Below are positions 16,295 through 24,952 of a stretch of DNA of 64,000 nucleotides, piece after piece. Made by a program: the position numbers and the translations under genes. Source of the stretch: Nocardioides bruguierae (GTDB lineage: Bacteria; Actinomycetota; Actinomycetes; Propionibacteriales; Nocardioidaceae); NCBI RefSeq assembly GCF_023656415.1, contig NZ_JAMOIL010000002.1:124001-188000 (forward strand), in the 5' to 3' direction. The stretch's first letter is position 1. Each line of letters opens with the position of its first letter. Under the pieces are notes generated by a model. That model did no database searches. It saw nothing but the letters and a program-made list of their open reading frames with translations, and had not been told where the DNA came from.

Positions 16295-17698
16295 TCAGGG
16301 CTCGCGCACGCTCGCGCGGCCGGGCAGCGTGACGCGGAACACCGCACCCGTGGCCGCTCCGGCCACCGCTCCTCCGCGTTCCCGCGCGCCGTCCGGGCCC
16401 GGGCGGAGCAGCACATCGCCGCCGGCCGAGCGGGCGACGCGGCGCGCCAGCGGCAGGCCCAGGCCGGCTCCTCCGCTGCCGGAGCGCCCCGGCGTGAACA
16501 GGTCGGCCGCCACGTCCGCGTCGACACCCGTGCCGTCGTCCGCGACGTCGAGGTGCACGCGGCCGGGCTCGACCGTCGCCGTCACCACGACCTGCGAGCC
16601 GTGCCGGTCCGCGTTGGCCAGCACCGGTGCCAGCGCCCGGACCGCCAGCTCGTGCGGCACGTCGAGCACGAGGCCGTCGGGCAGGTCCAGGGTCGTGGCG
16701 GCGGTGAGGACGTAGCGGCGCACCGCGTCCTCGAGCACCTGCCGTGCGGGCACGACGGCGTCGAGGCCGGACGCCTGGGCACGTGCGACGTCGAGGAGCA
16801 CGGTGATGGTGGCCCCCATCGTGCGCGCGGCCAGCAGGATGTCGTCGAGGTCCTCGCGCAGCTGCTCGTCGAGGTCGTTGCGGGCCGCGGCCAGCTCGGC
16901 GGTGACCTGGAGGCTGGTCAGCGGCGTGCGGAGCTCGTGCGCGAGCTCGGCGGTGAGCCGTTGCTCGGCCAGGATCGCCTGGGCGACCCGCTCCAGCAGG
17001 GCGTCGAGGGTGTGCCCGAGCGCCCGGATCTCGTTGGTCGGCGCGCCCAGGTCGAAGCGGCGGTGCAGCTCGTGCTCGCTCCACTTCTCCGCGGTGCGCG
17101 CCATGTCGGCCACCGGGGCCAGGGCCCGGCCGCTCGCCCAGGCCGCCACCCCCGCGGCCAGCAGCACCAGGACGACGGCCGCCGTCGCCGAGACGACGAA
17201 CGCGACGCCCTCCTCCGACTCGTACGGCGCCCTCGGCTCGGAGACCACGAGCACGGCCTGGCCCGCGTCGGTGTCGAAGGGCGTGGCCAGCACGCTGTAG
17301 TGGTCACCCAGGTCGACCTGCCGGGTGGCGGTCTCCTCGGAGAGCTCGGCGAAGACCTTCTTCAGCGACGGCGGCACCGAGCCGGCCACCCGCGTGCCGT
17401 CCTCGTCGTAGACGACGACGCCCGGGTCCAGCAGTGCCTCGGGCACCACGAGTCCCGCCTCGGCCGAGGACGTGGCCTGCACGGAGGCGATCACGGCGGC
17501 GGAGCGGTCGGTGAGCACGCGGTCGACGGTGCTGCTGGTCGACAGGTCCAGCACGAGCTGGAGGACGAGCACCAGCACGACCCCGACCAGCACGGCGACC
17601 GAGGCCGCCAGGGCGACCACCTGGCCACGCAGGCCCAGACTGCGCAGGCCAGGACGACGCAGGCGCCGCGGCAGCAGCCGGGCCGGGGACGGCCCCAT
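16295..17698 (-). CDS. Sensor histidine kinase, 467 aa
   Basis: Membrane-bound two-component sensor. Two membrane spans (about residues 27-48 and 178-200) flank an extracellular sensing region of about 130 residues. A HAMP linker follows, then the H-box AELAHELRTPLTSL (phospho-acceptor His), the N-box VLANADRHG, and G-boxes DVADDGTGVD and GGAGLGLPLARR. The ATG at 17698 shares a base with the stop of the response regulator gene (TGATG), so the two are made together, regulator first. The extracellular domain is not a type I recognise. Neighbouring envelope-glycan genes and a shared promoter motif suggest it watches the cell surface (inference). Confidence 0.92.
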   Translation of the reverse strand: MGPSPARLLPRRLRRPGLRSLGLRGQVVALAASVAVLVGVVLVLVLQLVLDLSTSSTVDRVLTDRSAAVIASVQATSSAEAGLVVPEALLDPGVVVYDEDGTRVAGSVPPSLKKVFAELSEETATRQVDLGDHYSVLATPFDTDAGQAVLVVSEPRAPYESEEGVAFVVSATAAVVLVLLAAGVAAWASGRALAPVADMARTAEKWSEHELHRRFDLGAPTNEIRALGHTLDALLERVAQAILAEQRLTAELAHELRTPLTSLQVTAELAAARNDLDEQLREDLDDILLAARTMGATITVLLDVARAQASGLDAVVPARQVLEDAVRRYVLTAATTLDLPDGLVLDVPHELAVRALAPVLANADRHGSQVVVTATVEPGRVHLDVADDGTGVDADVAADLFTPGRSGSGGAGLGLPLARRVARSAGGDVLLRPGPDGARERGGAVAGAATGAVFRVTLPGRASVREP

Positions 17699-18378
17699 CA
17701 GGCGACGGCCCCCTGCTCGCGGGCGGTGAAGCCGACCCCGCGCACCGTCTCGATCCGCACGGGCGACCCGACGGACTCCAGCTTCGCCCGGATCTTGCGG
17801 AGGAAGGAGTCGATCGTGTTCTCACTGACCTCGGCGCCGTCCGGCCAGGCCGCGGCGACGACCGTCCGACGCCGCACGACCTCGCCGGGCCGGGACAGGA
17901 TCGCCGCCAGCATCCGGAACTCGGTGGGGCTCAGCAGCACCTGGCCGGCCTCGGTGCGCACGGCGTGCGCGACGGCGTCGAGGGTGAGGCCGCCGACCAC
18001 GGCGCGGCCACCCGTGCCTCGTCGCACCAGCACGTCCAGCCGCGCCAGAAGCTCGGCCAGGCCGAACGGCTTGACCAGGTAGTCGTCGGCCCCGGCGGCG
18101 AAGCCGGAGAGCAGGTCGTGGGTGCCGCCCAGCGCGGTGAGGAACAGGACGGGGGCGTGCTGCCCGGCCGCCTTGAGCGCCGTGACGACGTCGCGACCGT
18201 CCGCGTCGGGCAGGCCGATGTCCATCACCAGCGCCTCCAGCGGGCAGTCCGCGCCGAGCAGCGTCAGTGCCTCGCGTCCGTCGTGGGCGACGACGGTCTC
18301 GTGACCCGCCTCGCGCAGGCCGCGGACGAGCACCTTGCGGATGGCGGGGTCGTCCTCGCAGACACCGATGGTGGCCAC
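17698..18378 (-). CDS. OmpR-family response regulator, 226 aa
   Basis: Partner regulator of the kinase. Receiver domain at residues 1-118: VATIGVCEDDPAIRKVL with the acidic pair, phospho-acceptor Asp in LVMDIGLPDADGRDV, switch Thr in LFLTALGG, and the Lys of YLVKPFG. A winged-helix DNA-binding domain follows (about 130-224) with LSPTEFRMLA and RTVVAAAWPDGAEVSENTIDSF. I chose the GTG at 18378 because a strong ribosome site (AGGAGGA) lies just upstream; the frame stays open much further but without coding character. Probable targets are the repeats at 16255 and 18972, which have OmpR-type spacing. Confidence 0.92.
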   Translation of the reverse strand: MATIGVCEDDPAIRKVLVRGLREAGHETVVAHDGREALTLLGADCPLEALVMDIGLPDADGRDVVTALKAAGQHAPVLFLTALGGTHDLLSGFAAGADDYLVKPFGLAELLARLDVLVRRGTGGRAVVGGLTLDAVAHAVRTEAGQVLLSPTEFRMLAAILSRPGEVVRRRTVVAAAWPDGAEVSENTIDSFLRKIRAKLESVGSPVRIETVRGVGFTAREQGAVA

Positions 18379-18416
18379 CGGTCCTCCTCTCCTCCCCGGC
18401 ACCGGGCCGAGGTGTC

Positions 18417-18893
18417 TCAGCGGGTCGACGCGGACGCGACCTCGTCGCCCCACACCGCCCTCGCGCCGGACTCCCCGACACGGTAGACCTGCACGGCCGT
18501 GGCGAGCGCGACCAGCACGGTGAGCACGGCCACCGCAGTCGGCAGCCAGCCCGGCCCGGGCGTGGCGGCCCCGGTCGCGCGCCGGCGTCCGAGCAGGACC
18601 ACGGCGATCGTGAGCACGAGCAGCGGGAGCGCGAACCAGATCAGCTGGTCGCCCAGCTCGGCGTGCTCGCCGGGATCTCCGACGCGGCGCTCGAGCGCCT
18701 CGCCGCTGGAGGTCGCCACCGGCACCAGCACGGTGGCGACCGCGGCCACGGCCACCACCAGCCAGCCGACACGGTGCGCCCAGGCCGGGCGCACCGCCAC
18801 CGCGATGGCGCCGAGGACGGCGAGGGGCAGCAGCACGACGACCGCGTGCACCACGAGCGGGTGGACGGGCAGTCCGTTGACGAGGTCGAGCAC
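18417..18893 (-). CDS. DUF2231-type membrane protein, 158 aa
   Basis: Four predicted membrane spans with the family opening VNGLPVHPLVVHAVVVLLPL, whose paired His residues (HPxxVH) are the hallmark of DUF2231 proteins; heme or metal binding has been suggested for the family. A GEALERRV loop and a short cytosolic Arg tail follow. The GTG start at 18893 faces the flippase operon across a 142 bp divergent region that contains the double operator. It ends 38 bp upstream of the response regulator and may be read through into it, so the motif could also control the two-component genes themselves. Confidence 0.8.
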   Translation of the reverse strand: MLDLVNGLPVHPLVVHAVVVLLPLAVLGAIAVAVRPAWAHRVGWLVVAVAAVATVLVPVATSSGEALERRVGDPGEHAELGDQLIWFALPLLVLTIAVVLLGRRRATGAATPGPGWLPTAVAVLTVLVALATAVQVYRVGESGARAVWGDEVASASTR

Positions 18894-18971
18894 GGGCGCT
18901 CCTGGCGTGGGTCGGCTGCCGCGGGTCGTGCGGCTGCGGTGGGTCGGTCAGCCCCACGGTGCGGTGCCGCA

Positions 18972-19013
18972 CCTGCACGCGACCTGACCGTCGGTGGTCA
19001 GGTGCCGTGCAGG
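18972..19013. promoter_or_regulatory. Symmetrical double operator between divergent envelope genes
   Basis: CCTGCAC-N4-CCTGACC (18972-18989), six bases, then GGTCAGG-N4-GTGCAGG (18996-19013), the exact reverse. Each arm equals the motif at 16255-16272. It lies between DUF2231 (start 18893) and the flippase-like operon (start 19036). The nearby OmpR-type regulator is the obvious candidate to bind it. Confidence 0.68.
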
Positions 19014-19035
19014 GGCTCGGCAGGAGCGTCGAGGC

Positions 19036-20139
19036 ATGACCCACCCCGCCGCTCCCCTCCCCACCGGCCGGCAGCCCGCCCAGGTGCCTCCCGTCGACCG
19101 GCCGCCCGCCGGCTGGGCCCTGCTGCGTCACGGCCTGCCGGCAGCGCTTGGCATCGCTGCCGTCGCCCTGCTCGCCCCGCGACTGGCCGGTGTGCCCTGG
19201 GCGTCGGTGCTGGGCGTGGTCACGGGCGTGCCGGCCCTCTGGCTTGTCGCCCTCGTCCTCCTGTGGGCGGCAGGCCTTGCTGCGCACACGGTCACGCTGA
19301 CGGCCGCGATGCCGGGTCTCACCCACCGCCGGGCGGCGACGCTCAGCCTGACCGGCAGCTTCGTCGCGAACGTGCTGCCGCTGGGTGGCGCCGCGGGGGT
19401 CGCGGCGAACTCGATGGTGGCCCGCCGTTGGGGCTTCTCCGGTCACGACGTGGCGGCCTACACGGTCGTCACGAACGTCTGGGACGTCCTCGCCAAGCTG
19501 CTGGTCGCCGCCGTCGCCGCTCTCTACGTGCTGCAGGCGGGGCTGGCACTGCCCGGCCTCGGGCTGGTCGGCGGGGTGGCGGGCGGTCTCGTCGTGGTCG
19601 TCGGCGCGCTGCTCGCCTCCGACGCGCTCACCCGCCAGCTCGCGACGGTCCTGGACGCCGCCGAGCGGCTGCTCCTGCGTCGGTCCGGGCCCCGTGTCGG
19701 CGCGGCCGTCCTGCGCACGCGTCGCACCGCCGCCGCGACCGCACGCCGGCGCTGGGCCGGGCTCAGCGTCGGGATGCTCGGCTACACCGCGCTGCTGGCC
19801 CTGCTCCTGGCCCTGTGCCTGCACGTCGCCGGTGCCGGCGTCCCGCTGGTCGGTCTGGCAGCCGGCTTCGCCGTCGAGCGGGTGCTCACCCTGGCGGCCC
19901 TCACCCCGGGTGGCCTTGGCCCCGTGGAGCTGGGGCTGACCACGGTGCTCGTCGCCGCGGGCGGGGCCCCCGTCGGGGTGGTCGCCGGCGTCCTGCTCTA
20001 CCGGCTGCTGACGTTCGCGCTGGAGATCCCGGTGGGCGGCGCGTGGCTGGCCGGGTGGTGGTGGACCACCGGCCGCCGCTCGGCCGCGCCGGCCCGCGAC
20101 GGGCTCGCGCTGGCCGCGGGCGAGGGGAGCTCCCGATGA
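19036..20139 (+). CDS. AglD/LPG-synthase-like transmembrane protein, 367 aa
   Basis: Integral membrane protein of the lysylphosphatidylglycerol synthase transmembrane / UPF0104 (AglD-like) family, with about eight spans. The family pattern is visible: SLTGSFVANVLPLGGAAGVAAN near residue 100, and near the end ALTPGGLGPVELGLTTVLVAAG, where PGGxGxxE is the hallmark. Stand-alone members without an aminoacyl-transferase domain are often next to glycosyltransferases and are thought to act in lipid-linked sugar transfer or flipping. The ATG at 19036 gives a hydrophilic 30-residue N-terminus. First gene of a three-gene plus-strand operon, directly downstream of the double operator. Confidence 0.85.
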   Translation: MTHPAAPLPTGRQPAQVPPVDRPPAGWALLRHGLPAALGIAAVALLAPRLAGVPWASVLGVVTGVPALWLVALVLLWAAGLAAHTVTLTAAMPGLTHRRAATLSLTGSFVANVLPLGGAAGVAANSMVARRWGFSGHDVAAYTVVTNVWDVLAKLLVAAVAALYVLQAGLALPGLGLVGGVAGGLVVVVGALLASDALTRQLATVLDAAERLLLRRSGPRVGAAVLRTRRTAAATARRRWAGLSVGMLGYTALLALLLALCLHVAGAGVPLVGLAAGFAVERVLTLAALTPGGLGPVELGLTTVLVAAGGAPVGVVAGVLLYRLLTFALEIPVGGAWLAGWWWTTGRRSAAPARDGLALAAGEGSSR

Positions 20140-21353
20140 CCGCCTGGAACGGCCCGACCGGCCGGAGCCTCTGGCACGTCGCCGACAGCTACGCCCCGAA
20201 GGTGGGCGGCATCGAGACGCACGTCGCGGCCCTGGCCGCGCACCAGGTCGCCGCGGGGCACCGGGTCCGCGTCGTCACCCTGGCCCCCGCGGGCGACACC
20301 GCCACGAGTCCGCAGGACGGCGTCGAGGTCACCCGGCTCGCCGCCGGCGAGACCGGCCTCTCCTTCGCGGGGCTCGCCGGCCTGGTCGACCACCTGCGGC
20401 ACCGGCTGCGGCACGACCGCCCCGACGTCGTCCACGTGCACGCCTCGGTGCTCTCACCGCTCGCGGCCGCCGCCATCCGGGCCGCGCACGAGGAGCGGGT
20501 GCCCGCCCTGGTGACCGTCCACTCGCTGTGGGCCGACCTCGGGCCCCTGCCCTGGCTGGTGCGGCACGGGCTGCGCCTGCACGAGACCGACACCGTGTGG
20601 AGCGCGGTGAGCCGGGTCGCCGCCGACGCCGTCGCGCCGCTCGCGGCACCGCGCGAGGTGCACGTGCTGCCGAACGCCGTCGACCCCGACGCCTGGACGT
20701 CGCTGGCGGCCGCGGCCCTGGCCCGCACGTCCTCCCCCGAGGCCGACCCCGACCCCGACCGTGCCCTGCACCTCGTCGCCGTCATGCGGCTGACGCGGGT
20801 GAAGCGGGCCGTGCCGCTGGTCGAGGTGCTGCACCGCGTCCGGGAGCAGGTGCCCGCCGTGGTGCCCCTGCGCGCCACGATCGCCGGCGACGGGCCCCAG
20901 CGCCGGGGTGTGGAGGCGCGGCTGCGCAGGCACGGGATGGACTGGGTGTCCCTGCCCGGCTCGCTCGACCGGCCGGCCGTGCGCGCGTTGCTGGCCGACG
21001 CCGACGTCTTCCTGGCCCCCGCCCACCGCGAGTCCTTCGGCATCGCCCCGCTCGAGGCACGCTCCTCCGGGGTGCCCGTCGTCGCCCCGGCAGCCTCGGG
21101 CGTCACCGAGTTCCTCCAACCGGGTCTGGAGGGCCTGCTCGCCTCCGACGACATCGACATGGCCGCCCAGGTGACCCGGTTGTGCACCGACCCCGCGCTG
21201 CGCGCACGGATGGTGCACCACGACGCCACCACGCCGCCGGCCTTCGACTGGCAGCGGGCGCGGCAGGGCGCCGACGTCCTGTACGCACGGGCCGCTGCCC
21301 TGGTCGGGGTGCCCCTGCCGGCGGCTCCCCTGCTGCTGGAGGTGGGGCGGTGA
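20136..21353 (+). CDS. GT4-family glycosyltransferase, 405 aa
   Basis: Retaining GT-B glycosyltransferase (cytosolic or membrane-associated). N-terminal domain: DSYAPKVGGIETHVAALA, the usual acceptor-binding Gly-Gly-Ile-Glu pattern, and DVVHVHASV. C-terminal nucleotide-sugar domain: VAVMRLTRVKR, ATIAGDGPQRR, and APAHRESFGIAPLEARSSGVPVVA, the EX7E motif. The ATG overlaps the upstream stop (ATGA) and its own stop overlaps the deacetylase start (GTGA), so the operon is tightly coupled. With the membrane protein before it and the deacetylase after it, it probably builds a GlcNAc- or mannose-containing lipid or wall glycan. Exact donor unknown. Confidence 0.88.
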   Translation: MTAWNGPTGRSLWHVADSYAPKVGGIETHVAALAAHQVAAGHRVRVVTLAPAGDTATSPQDGVEVTRLAAGETGLSFAGLAGLVDHLRHRLRHDRPDVVHVHASVLSPLAAAAIRAAHEERVPALVTVHSLWADLGPLPWLVRHGLRLHETDTVWSAVSRVAADAVAPLAAPREVHVLPNAVDPDAWTSLAAAALARTSSPEADPDPDRALHLVAVMRLTRVKRAVPLVEVLHRVREQVPAVVPLRATIAGDGPQRRGVEARLRRHGMDWVSLPGSLDRPAVRALLADADVFLAPAHRESFGIAPLEARSSGVPVVAPAASGVTEFLQPGLEGLLASDDIDMAAQVTRLCTDPALRARMVHHDATTPPAFDWQRARQGADVLYARAAALVGVPLPAAPLLLEVGR

Positions 21354-22213
21354 GCACGCTGGTGTCGTTGCACGCCCACCCCGACGACGAGGCGCTGTGG
21401 ACCGGCGGCACCCTGGCCGGCGCGGCGGCCGCCGGGCACCGGGTCGTGCTGGTGGTGGCCACCGACGGGGAGGCCGGGCTGGCCGACGCCGGGCTCGCCC
21501 ACGGTCTGGGCCGACTGCGACTGGCCGAGCTGGACCGGTCCGCAGCCGCCCTCGGGGTCGCGCGCATCGTCCGGCTCGGGCACCGCGACAGCGGCTCCGG
21601 CACCCCGACGGCCGGCGGGTTCGCGACGCTCCCGGTTGCCCGGGTGGCCGAGCAGGTGGCCGCCGTCCTCCGCGAGGAGGGTGCCGACCTGCTGACCTCC
21701 TACGACGCCGCCGGCGGCTACGGCCACCCCGACCACGTGCAGGTCAACAGGGTGGCACGCACCGCGGTCGCGCTGCTGGGGGCGGACGCGCCTCGACTGC
21801 TGGAGGCCACGGTGGAGCGCGAGCGGGTCCTGCCCGTCGCACGCCTGCTGCGGGCCGCGGGGCGGGTGCTCCCGGTGCCGCGCGTGCCGGACCTGACCGA
21901 CGCCTTCACGCCGCGGTCGCGGATCACCCACCGCCTCGACGTCCGCGACCAGCTGCCCGCCAAGCTGAGCGCCCTCGAGGCGCACGGGAGCCAGCGCACG
22001 GGCGGTCCCCGGACGGCGGCGCTGCTGCTGGGCCTGCCCGGCCCGCTGCAGCGCCGCGTGCTGGGTCGCGAGTGGTTCGCCGAGTGGGTGCCGGGCGGGG
22101 TCAGCGTGCCCGACCACCCCTGGGGCGACCCCTGGCAACCGGTCGAGTCCGCCTCGTGTCGGGGCCGTAAAGACTTCCTTGTTGGGGATTCGGACCGGCC
22201 CGTGCAGCGCTAG
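21350..22213 (+). CDS. PIG-L/LmbE-family deacetylase, 287 aa
   Basis: Zinc-dependent N-acetyl sugar deacetylase of the PIG-L family. The metal site AHPDDEALW is at residues 9-17 and the third ligand is in GYGHPDHVQVNRVA near residue 125. Family members deacetylate GlcNAc linked to inositol, cysteine-ligand precursors (MshB, Mca) or lipids. Length is typical. The GTG start overlaps the GT4 stop by four bases. The last 25 residues look unlike the family and may be a drifted tail. Together with the GT4 it could transfer a GlcNAc and then expose its amine, as MshA/MshB do, but this pair is not close to those enzymes by eye. Confidence 0.88.
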   Translation: MSTLVSLHAHPDDEALWTGGTLAGAAAAGHRVVLVVATDGEAGLADAGLAHGLGRLRLAELDRSAAALGVARIVRLGHRDSGSGTPTAGGFATLPVARVAEQVAAVLREEGADLLTSYDAAGGYGHPDHVQVNRVARTAVALLGADAPRLLEATVERERVLPVARLLRAAGRVLPVPRVPDLTDAFTPRSRITHRLDVRDQLPAKLSALEAHGSQRTGGPRTAALLLGLPGPLQRRVLGREWFAEWVPGGVSVPDHPWGDPWQPVESASCRGRKDFLVGDSDRPVQR

Positions 22214-22222
22214 CGTCAGCCC

Positions 22223-23806
22223 GTGAGCACGCAGCGGCGGTCCGCCTCGCGGCACCTGGTGCTGCGGGACGAGACCCCGTTGGCCGGGCGCGCGATCGAC
22301 GTGCGGGCCCGGGTGGGGTGGACGGCACGGATGGCCCGGCTCCTGCACGGCGCACCGCAGCTGCGGGTCGTGGGCGGCGACCTGGGCGTCTCCGCCAGCA
22401 CCCTGCACCGCCTGGAGACCGGCGAGCTGCGCGACGGCACCCTGCTGCGCGCCTACGAGGAGCGCTTCGGCCTCGCCGGCGGGGCGCTGCGCGGGGCGAT
22501 CGGCGCCACCTGCCGCACCTTCCCGCGCGAGAGCCAGTCCGACCGCCGCCCCACCTTGGGGCCGTCGACCGTGGAGCACGTCTCCGCGCTGACCGAGGGC
22601 CTGCTCGACGCCCTGCGCCGCTCGGACGGTGGCCGCGCCGCGCCCCTGGCCGGGGCCGGCGCCTGGCTGGACTGGGCGGCCGCCCTGGCCAGGCCGGAGT
22701 CCCTGGGCCTGCCCGAGTCGATCGCCCTGGACCTGCTCGACCACCTCGCCGACGAGATGGGCCGCGCGGTCGGCCCCGGGTACCCGACGCGCTACGAGGC
22801 GCTGTCGCTGATGCGGTGCGGGCCCTACGGACACCTCGTGGTCGAGGTCGCCCGCCGGCTCGTGGCCGACCCGGACGTGCAGGTCCTCGCCGACCTGATG
22901 AGTGCCGTGGGCGAGCACGTCGACGACGCCGGCCTGTCCTGGTGCGGCACGCTCCTGCACGACCCGCGTGGCCGGGTGGTCGAGAGCGCCGTGCTGTCGC
23001 TGTGCAACATGGCGATCATCGGCGACCCCGAGCGGGTCTGGGGCCACGTCCTCGCGCCGCTGCTCGCCGCCTTCGACCAGGCCGAGCCGGGCTCGACCGC
23101 CCACGAGTGGCTCTCGCACGCCCTGCGCTCCCTCCCGCCCGTGCTCGTGGACGAGGCCCGCCCCTCGGTCCGCCGCCGCCTGGCCCCGTCTCCCCCGACC
23201 GACTTCGAGCCGGGTGAGGCCCTGCGCGAGACCCGGGCGGCGCAGTGCGACCGGGCCGCGCACCGGATCACCGAGGGCCTCGGGCTGGAGGAGCAGCCCG
23301 TGCTCTCCCGGCTGCTCTACGACGTGAGCACCCCCGCCCACGAGGAACGGGCCGTCACCAGCTACATGCTGCTCGGCGTGCACCCGGAGATCGCCGGCCC
23401 CGCGGCCGCCGCGCTCCTGGCCCAGGCCCAGGCCGAGCCCGACCCCGTCCTCCAGCGGCGGACGACCCGGCGGCTCGCCGGGGCGCGGCTCGGGGCCGAC
23501 GTCCCGGACCTCTCGGCGTGGCTCGACCACCCCGACCCGCGCCTGCAGGGCGTGGCGGTGCGGCTCCGGGCCCAGACCGGCACCTCGCCGAGCGCGCCGT
23601 GGGCGCGGGCCGACGGCATCGACGACCTCAACCCCGCACTGGCCGACGCCCTCGTCGGTGCCTGGGGACTGGCCGGCGACGCCCCGTCCCGCGCGGCGCT
23701 GGGCGAGCTGGCCCTGACCGGCGGCACCCGCGCCGGGGCGGCCCGGTGGTGGCTGGCCCGCGGCGCCCGCGTGCACGACGGGTGTTCCACGGCCCGCGAG
23801 ACCTGA
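22223..23806 (+). CDS. HTH protein with long helical C-terminus, 527 aa
   Basis: A putative DNA-binding protein. Residues about 40-80 form an XRE-like helix-turn-helix (LRVVGGDLGVSASTLHRLETGEL). The remaining 440 residues are helical, Ala/Leu/Arg-rich and read like a degenerate HEAT-type alpha solenoid; I do not recognise a named domain in it. No membrane spans. The GTG start at 22223 comes 10 bp after the deacetylase stop, so it is probably co-transcribed with the glycan operon, though leaderless expression from its own promoter is possible. Large helical regulators with an N-terminal HTH are common in actinobacteria and often act with neighbouring developmental or stress genes. Function unknown. 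Confidence 0.65.
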   Translation: MSTQRRSASRHLVLRDETPLAGRAIDVRARVGWTARMARLLHGAPQLRVVGGDLGVSASTLHRLETGELRDGTLLRAYEERFGLAGGALRGAIGATCRTFPRESQSDRRPTLGPSTVEHVSALTEGLLDALRRSDGGRAAPLAGAGAWLDWAAALARPESLGLPESIALDLLDHLADEMGRAVGPGYPTRYEALSLMRCGPYGHLVVEVARRLVADPDVQVLADLMSAVGEHVDDAGLSWCGTLLHDPRGRVVESAVLSLCNMAIIGDPERVWGHVLAPLLAAFDQAEPGSTAHEWLSHALRSLPPVLVDEARPSVRRRLAPSPPTDFEPGEALRETRAAQCDRAAHRITEGLGLEEQPVLSRLLYDVSTPAHEERAVTSYMLLGVHPEIAGPAAAALLAQAQAEPDPVLQRRTTRRLAGARLGADVPDLSAWLDHPDPRLQGVAVRLRAQTGTSPSAPWARADGIDDLNPALADALVGAWGLAGDAPSRAALGELALTGGTRAGAARWWLARGARVHDGCSTARET

Positions 23807-24141
23807 AACCGCAGGCCACGAGGCCGCGCCGCGGCCTAGGTTCGGCAGCGTCCGGGCAGGCCCACGGGCCGGCTCCCTGGGAGGGGACACCGGACGGACA
23901 CCGACCACGCCTCTGCGGGGGCAGCAGCGGGGCTGCCACCGTGCAGCCGCCTTGGCGGGCTGCTGCTGCCCACGCACGGCACGGGACGACGTCGCCGCGC
24001 TCGGGCTCCGGGCGGAGCGCGGCGACGTGCCGGGCGGGTCGGTCCGTCCACCGTCACGGACGAGGCCCGGCCGGGCGGTCGAGCACCGGGTGCCACATGG
24101 GGGCACCGCGGGGCTCCCGCCGGGTCGGGTCGGACACCGCC
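23807..24141. other. Non-coding convergent region with a terminator-like hairpin
   Basis: A 335 bp gap between the ends of the HTH gene and the aminotransferase gene. I see no coding sequence. It contains a perfect 14-base inverted repeat (23989-24002 and 24015-24028, arm ACGTCGCCGCGCTC, 12-base loop) without a T-run, which could stop transcription from both sides. Confidence 0.5.
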
Positions 24142-24945
24142 TCAGACGGGCCGGCGTCGCAGGCCCGCGTACGCCTGGGCGACGGCGGTGAGCAGGTCCT
24201 CCTCGACGCGCAGGCGCGTGCCGTCCACAGCCGTGACGGGGCGGTGCGGCTGGGTCGCGTTGACGGCCAGCACCAGGTCCGCCTCGGCGAGCTCGGCCGA
24301 CGTCACGGGCCGCGCCACGAGCGCGCGGCCCAGGGCCTCCACCGCCGGCCGCAGGTGCTGCACCGTGGTGCTCGGCAGCACCGGCCCGTCCGGCGTCGCG
24401 ACCTCACCGCCACGCCACACCAGCACCGACCAGGTGGCGCCCTCCAGCACCTGCTCGCCGTCGACGAGCAGCACGTCGTCGTGCCCGGCGAGCCGGGCCT
24501 CGCGCCGCAGCAGCAGGGTGCCGACGAGGTCGGTGGACTTCACCTCCGGCAGCGCACGCCGGTGCGCACGCGTGGCCACGGCGATCCCGTTCGCCCGGGT
24601 GGACGACGGCGGACCGGCCGGCCGTGTGCTGACCAGCACGCGGCAGCCCCGGGCCGTCTCGGGCGCGGCCAGGCTGAAGGCGGCCGGGTACAGGGTGACG
24701 CGCACGGTGACCCGTGCCTCCGCTCCCCCCAGCCGCCCGAGGTGGGCCCGCACGAGCCCCGTCACGTGGTCGGGGTCGAGCACGTGGCCCCAGAGCCGGG
24801 CGGCGTCGCGGTGGAGGCGGGCGAGGTGGTCCTCCCAGCCGAGCACCGTGCCGTCGTCCACGACGAGGGTGGTGAAGACGCCGTAGGGGTAGAGCGCCAG
24901 GTCGGCGGGCACGGCGTCGACCGGCGCACCGTCGAGCGTGAGCAC
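24142..24945 (-). CDS. Class IV aminotransferase, 267 aa
   Basis: PLP enzyme of fold type IV, the group of branched-chain and D-amino acid aminotransferases and aminodeoxychorismate lyase. The catalytic Lys is in LPEVKSTDLVGTLLLRREA, with the cofactor-phosphate site near SVLVWRGGEVATP and LPSTTVQHLRP. The N-terminal YPYGVFTTLVVDDGTVLGWEDHLARL is typical of the lyase-like subgroup, where YGxFxTL and HLxRL are expected. The GTG start is 7 bp after the murD2 stop. A role near D-amino acid supply for the wall is tempting because of murL and murD2, but pabC-like activity in folate synthesis is equally possible from sequence. Confidence 0.85.
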   Translation of the reverse strand: MLTLDGAPVDAVPADLALYPYGVFTTLVVDDGTVLGWEDHLARLHRDAARLWGHVLDPDHVTGLVRAHLGRLGGAEARVTVRVTLYPAAFSLAAPETARGCRVLVSTRPAGPPSSTRANGIAVATRAHRRALPEVKSTDLVGTLLLRREARLAGHDDVLLVDGEQVLEGATWSVLVWRGGEVATPDGPVLPSTTVQHLRPAVEALGRALVARPVTSAELAEADLVLAVNATQPHRPVTAVDGTRLRVEEDLLTAVAQAYAGLRRRPV

Positions 24946-24952
24946 CGCCGGC

